A stretch of DNA of 64,000 nucleotides from Flavobacterium sp. Root420 (lineage in GTDB: Bacteria; Bacteroidota; Bacteroidia; Flavobacteriales; Flavobacteriaceae). Under the pieces are notes generated by a model. It was given only the letters and a program-made list of their open reading frames with translations. It made no database searches and had not been told where the DNA came from. Every line of letters begins with the position of its first letter. Within the stretch, counting starts at the first letter, position 1. The translations under genes and the position numbers were made by a program. This document shows positions 62,404-64,000 of the stretch, piece after piece. The DNA is taken from NCBI RefSeq assembly GCF_001427905.1, contig NZ_LMEF01000012.1:235367-299366 (forward strand). The letters run 5' to 3'.

Positions 62404-62499
62404 TTTGCGTATTAAATTAGAATTTGGTCCCGAAGCCTCGGGATAAAATATTGGAATTTAGTCTATTAAAAGATTCTCAATTTTAATTCCTAAAAACCC

Positions 62500-62529
62500 T
62501 TGCAGAATCAAAGTTCTATTGTATTTTTG
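62500..62529 (+). promoter_or_regulatory. Promoter of tRNA-Asp copy 2
   Basis: TTG (62500-62502), 19 bases, TATTTTTG (62522-62529). Same geometry as copy 1. Confidence 0.85.
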
Positions 62530-62548
62530 CAGTCACAATAACGCAGTG

Positions 62549-62622
62549 GGTTTGGTAGTTCAGTTGGTTAGAATACATGCCTGTCACGCATGGGGTCGCG
62601 GGTTCGAGTCCCGTCCAGACCG
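62549..62622 (+). tRNA. tRNA-Asp (GTC), copy 2
   Basis: Identical in sequence to copy 1 over all 74 nt. Homology also extends about 50 bases upstream and through the terminator, so the whole unit was duplicated. Confidence 0.97.
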
Positions 62623-62634
62623 CAATATTGGGAG

Positions 62635-62664
62635 AAGCCTTTCTTAACGGAAAGGCTTTTTTGT
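62635..62664 (+). terminator. Terminator of tRNA-Asp copy 2
   Basis: AAGCCTTT/AAAGGCTT followed by a T run; a diverged version of the copy 1 terminator. Confidence 0.85.
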
Positions 62665-63000
62665 TTTTATAGGGATTTATAACTTAACCGCAATCCCGAT
62701 AGCTATCGGGAGCTAAAGATTTACGCAAGGTTCGAAAAGTTTTTTCTCATTTTGCGTCATTTAGATGGAAGAGAAATCTCTGCAACGAGAATCCAATCTT
62801 TATAAAGCTTTTCACTAAGATTTCTCGTTTCGAAATTGACAAACAGCACGCTTAATGATTCCTTTAAAAATAAACTTTGCGCCTCTGCGCCTTTGCGAGA
62901 TTAAAAAAACTCTCCGAATTTCCGCGAAAAACCTCCGCGAATCTCTGTGAAATAAACCTTTATTACCTATCTTGCAGCCGTTAAAAAAACAAAATATACA
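62665..63000. other. Repeat remnants before the HAD gene
   Basis: TCCCGATAGCTATCGGGA at 62694-62711 sits inside a TTAACCGCAA...GCTAAAGATTTACGCAAGG piece. TTTGCGCCTCTGCGCCTTTGCGAGATTAA-type sequence is at about 62876-62904. No gene seen. Confidence 0.6.
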
Positions 63001-63660
63001 ATGAAGCAGCAATGTGTGATTTTTGATATGGATGGCGTTATTTGTCACACGAATCCACATCATGCAAAAGCTTTCGAGGCATTTTTCGATAAATATCAAA
63101 TTCCTCACTCAGAACAAGAGTTTGAGGAACATATGTACGGAAAACACAACGGTTATATCATGTCGCATTTCTTTAAGCGCCCTATTACCGGAGAAGAACT
63201 AACAAAACTCGAAGACGAAAAAGAAGGAATGTTCCGTGAAGTTTATAAAGATAAGGTTGAAACGATTCCGCATTATTTGGAATTTTTAAGCGAATTGAAA
63301 TCTCGTGGATTTAAAACAGCTGTTGCAACATCTGCGCCGCGTGCGAATTTGGATTTGATTGCCAATGTTTTAAAACTAGACGAAAAAATGGATTCGATGA
63401 TGTCAAGCGAAGATGTAAAAGCTCATAAGCCAAATCCGGAAGTATATCTAAAATCGGCAGAACGTGTTGGAGTTGCTCCGTCAGATTGTGTTGTTTTTGA
63501 AGATTCTTTTTCAGGAGTTACAGCGGGTTTAAATGCAGGAATGAAAGTAGTTGGTGTTTTGAGTACACATACAAAAGAACAATTGCCTCCGTGTGATTTT
63601 TATATCAATGATTATAGTGAAGTTAATGTGGATAAGGTTTTGGAATTATTGAAGGGCTAA
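63001..63660 (+). CDS. HAD-family phosphatase (beta-phosphoglucomutase-like)
   Basis: Cytoplasmic HAD hydrolase of 219 aa. Motif I FDMDGVI holds the nucleophile Asp9 and Asp11. A helical cap follows (about 16-85), then motif II TSAPR, motif III Lys in AHKPNPEVY and motif IV VFEDSFSGV. The cap type and motifs fit the beta-phosphoglucomutase/phosphoglycolate phosphatase subgroup; the substrate is uncertain. Monocistronic. Confidence 0.9.
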   Translation: MKQQCVIFDMDGVICHTNPHHAKAFEAFFDKYQIPHSEQEFEEHMYGKHNGYIMSHFFKRPITGEELTKLEDEKEGMFREVYKDKVETIPHYLEFLSELKSRGFKTAVATSAPRANLDLIANVLKLDEKMDSMMSSEDVKAHKPNPEVYLKSAERVGVAPSDCVVFEDSFSGVTAGLNAGMKVVGVLSTHTKEQLPPCDFYINDYSEVNVDKVLELLKG

Positions 63661-63680
63661 TAAATTCCAATTCACACACA

Positions 63681-63786
63681 GTTTGTCATTTCGAGGAACG
63701 AGAAATCGCACCTGTGGCTCTACAAAGATTGGCGATTTTGATTGCGGAGTTCCTAGTGTGATTTCTCGTTCCTCGAAATGACAAAC
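63681..63786. repeat. ~100-bp palindromic element, full copy C
   Basis: 27-base arms (63681-63707 and 63760-63786; ends GTTTGTCATTTCGAGGAACG) are perfect complements. Read on the minus strand, the interior has ATCACAC, CTCCGCAA, GCCAATCTTTGT and TGCGAT, like copy A at 20635. Confidence 0.9.
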
Positions 63787-63807
63787 CAGACGGATTTATC
63801 CTGAACT

Positions 63808-63842
63808 AAAAATAACCTTCAGTTTAACTGGAGGTTATTTTT
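63808..63842. terminator. Bidirectional terminator between converging genes
   Basis: AAAATAACCT(T)CAG/CTG(G)AGGTTATTTT with a TTTAA loop and A/T runs on either side. Confidence 0.8.
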
Positions 63843-63999
63843 AGTTTTCTTCCCAAAACATTTTTTTATTATGCTCTACCAGATATAAACAGACGTTTCC
63901 TTTTTCATCTATTTGTTTTTTTAAATCAAAGCTATAGGATCCTTTAGATTTTGTATTTCTTCCCGTACCGCACCAGCTCCAATTGAGTTGATGTGTTTT
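63841..63999 (-). CDS. 3' end of a gene of unknown function (partial)
   Basis: A minus-strand frame enters from the right edge and ends in TAA at 63843-63841. The last 52 residues include NWSWCGTGRNTKS and CLYLVEHNKKMFWEEN. No stop interrupts it, it ends beside a terminator, and the composition is protein-like. No family recognised; the start lies beyond the window. Confidence 0.6.
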   Translation of the reverse strand, partial: KTHQLNWSWCGTGRNTKSKGSYSFDLKKQIDEKGNVCLYLVEHNKKMFWEEN

Positions 64000-64000
64000 T

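Larger units (their letters stand above)
62027..62499. other. Repeat-rich spacer between the two tRNA-Asp genes
   Basis: No gene. It holds a damaged GCTATCGGGAT piece within a CGCAAAGTCCG/CGGACTTTG repeat (62160-62230), the 79-base cruciform at 62261-62339, the 31-bp palindrome at 62373-62403 and the palindrome TCCCGAAGCCTCGGGA at 62428-62443 (one mismatch). Confidence 0.75.

Noticed and set aside
62815..63108. 97-codon minus-strand frame overlapping the HAD gene start
   Set aside because: Half of it is antisense to the HAD gene and the rest is TTTGCG-type repeat.

Overview
The window looks like a stretch of a Flavobacterium chromosome (phylum Bacteroidota, class Flavobacteriia). The DNA is AT-rich and ribosome-binding sites are weak. 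The clearest promoters follow the Bacteroidota pattern TTG-N19-TAnnTTTG (both tRNA-Asp genes, asd, leuC; hpf has N20). Lineage-typical proteins include a MurF-alanine racemase fusion, a DnaE with an N-terminal proofreading exonuclease, S9 and M1 peptidases, a TonB-dependent receptor with a carboxypeptidase-regulatory-like domain, a glycine-rich RRM protein and a small four-helix-bundle protein. No rRNA, transposase, integrase, prophage or CRISPR array was found.

Layout. 1-5.4 kb: a C39-peptidase ABC exporter and its HlyD adaptor, lying just after the terminator of an off-window gene, then a secreted S41 peptidase. 5.4-8 kb (minus): trmN6, a four-helix-bundle gene set in AATTCCAA repeats, rimM and rpsP. 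8-9.2 kb: a lipoprotein and an RRM protein. 9.3-14.2 kb (minus): the leucine operon leuC-leuD-leuA-leuB, with a different palindromic repeat at each junction. 14.9-28.7 kb: dnaE, an outer-membrane barrel, an oxidoreductase, a prolyl oligopeptidase, a TonB receptor with a small His/Cys-rich partner, a second barrel and a PAP2-like membrane protein. 29.1-34 kb: murF-alr, mscL, asd and a DUF6058-like protein. 34.1-36.7 kb (minus): ferredoxin, a secreted protein, a NifU-like protein and Mrp. 37-44.7 kb: an ABC/HlyD efflux operon facing a sigma-54 response regulator and histidine kinase; the intergenic region carries a sigma-54 promoter and two enhancer-like repeats. 44.9-50.5 kb: an alkyltransferase-like protein, a LysE-type exporter, trmB, an ammonium transporter, an NTF2-like protein, a lipoprotein with HGQPGHRCD repeats, and hpf. 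50.7-54.2 kb (minus): a two-gene Nudix plus PLD/SF2 helicase/DUF3427 cassette. 54.3-64 kb: a probable Flavo-1-type RNA, a tandem repeat array, an AsmA-like protein, thioredoxin, an M1 peptidase overlapping a DUF58 protein, two tRNA-Asp genes, a HAD phosphatase, and the 3' end of an unknown gene.

The strongest candidates for something unusual are four. The Nudix/PLD-helicase-DUF3427 pair is bracketed by half copies of a dispersed ~100-bp repeat. The efflux operon has its own sigma-54 promoter and paired upstream sites. The lipoprotein has three HGQPGHRCD repeats. Several families of intergenic palindromes fill almost every gap, sometimes nested inside one another. All functional calls rest on reading motifs by eye; no database search was possible.
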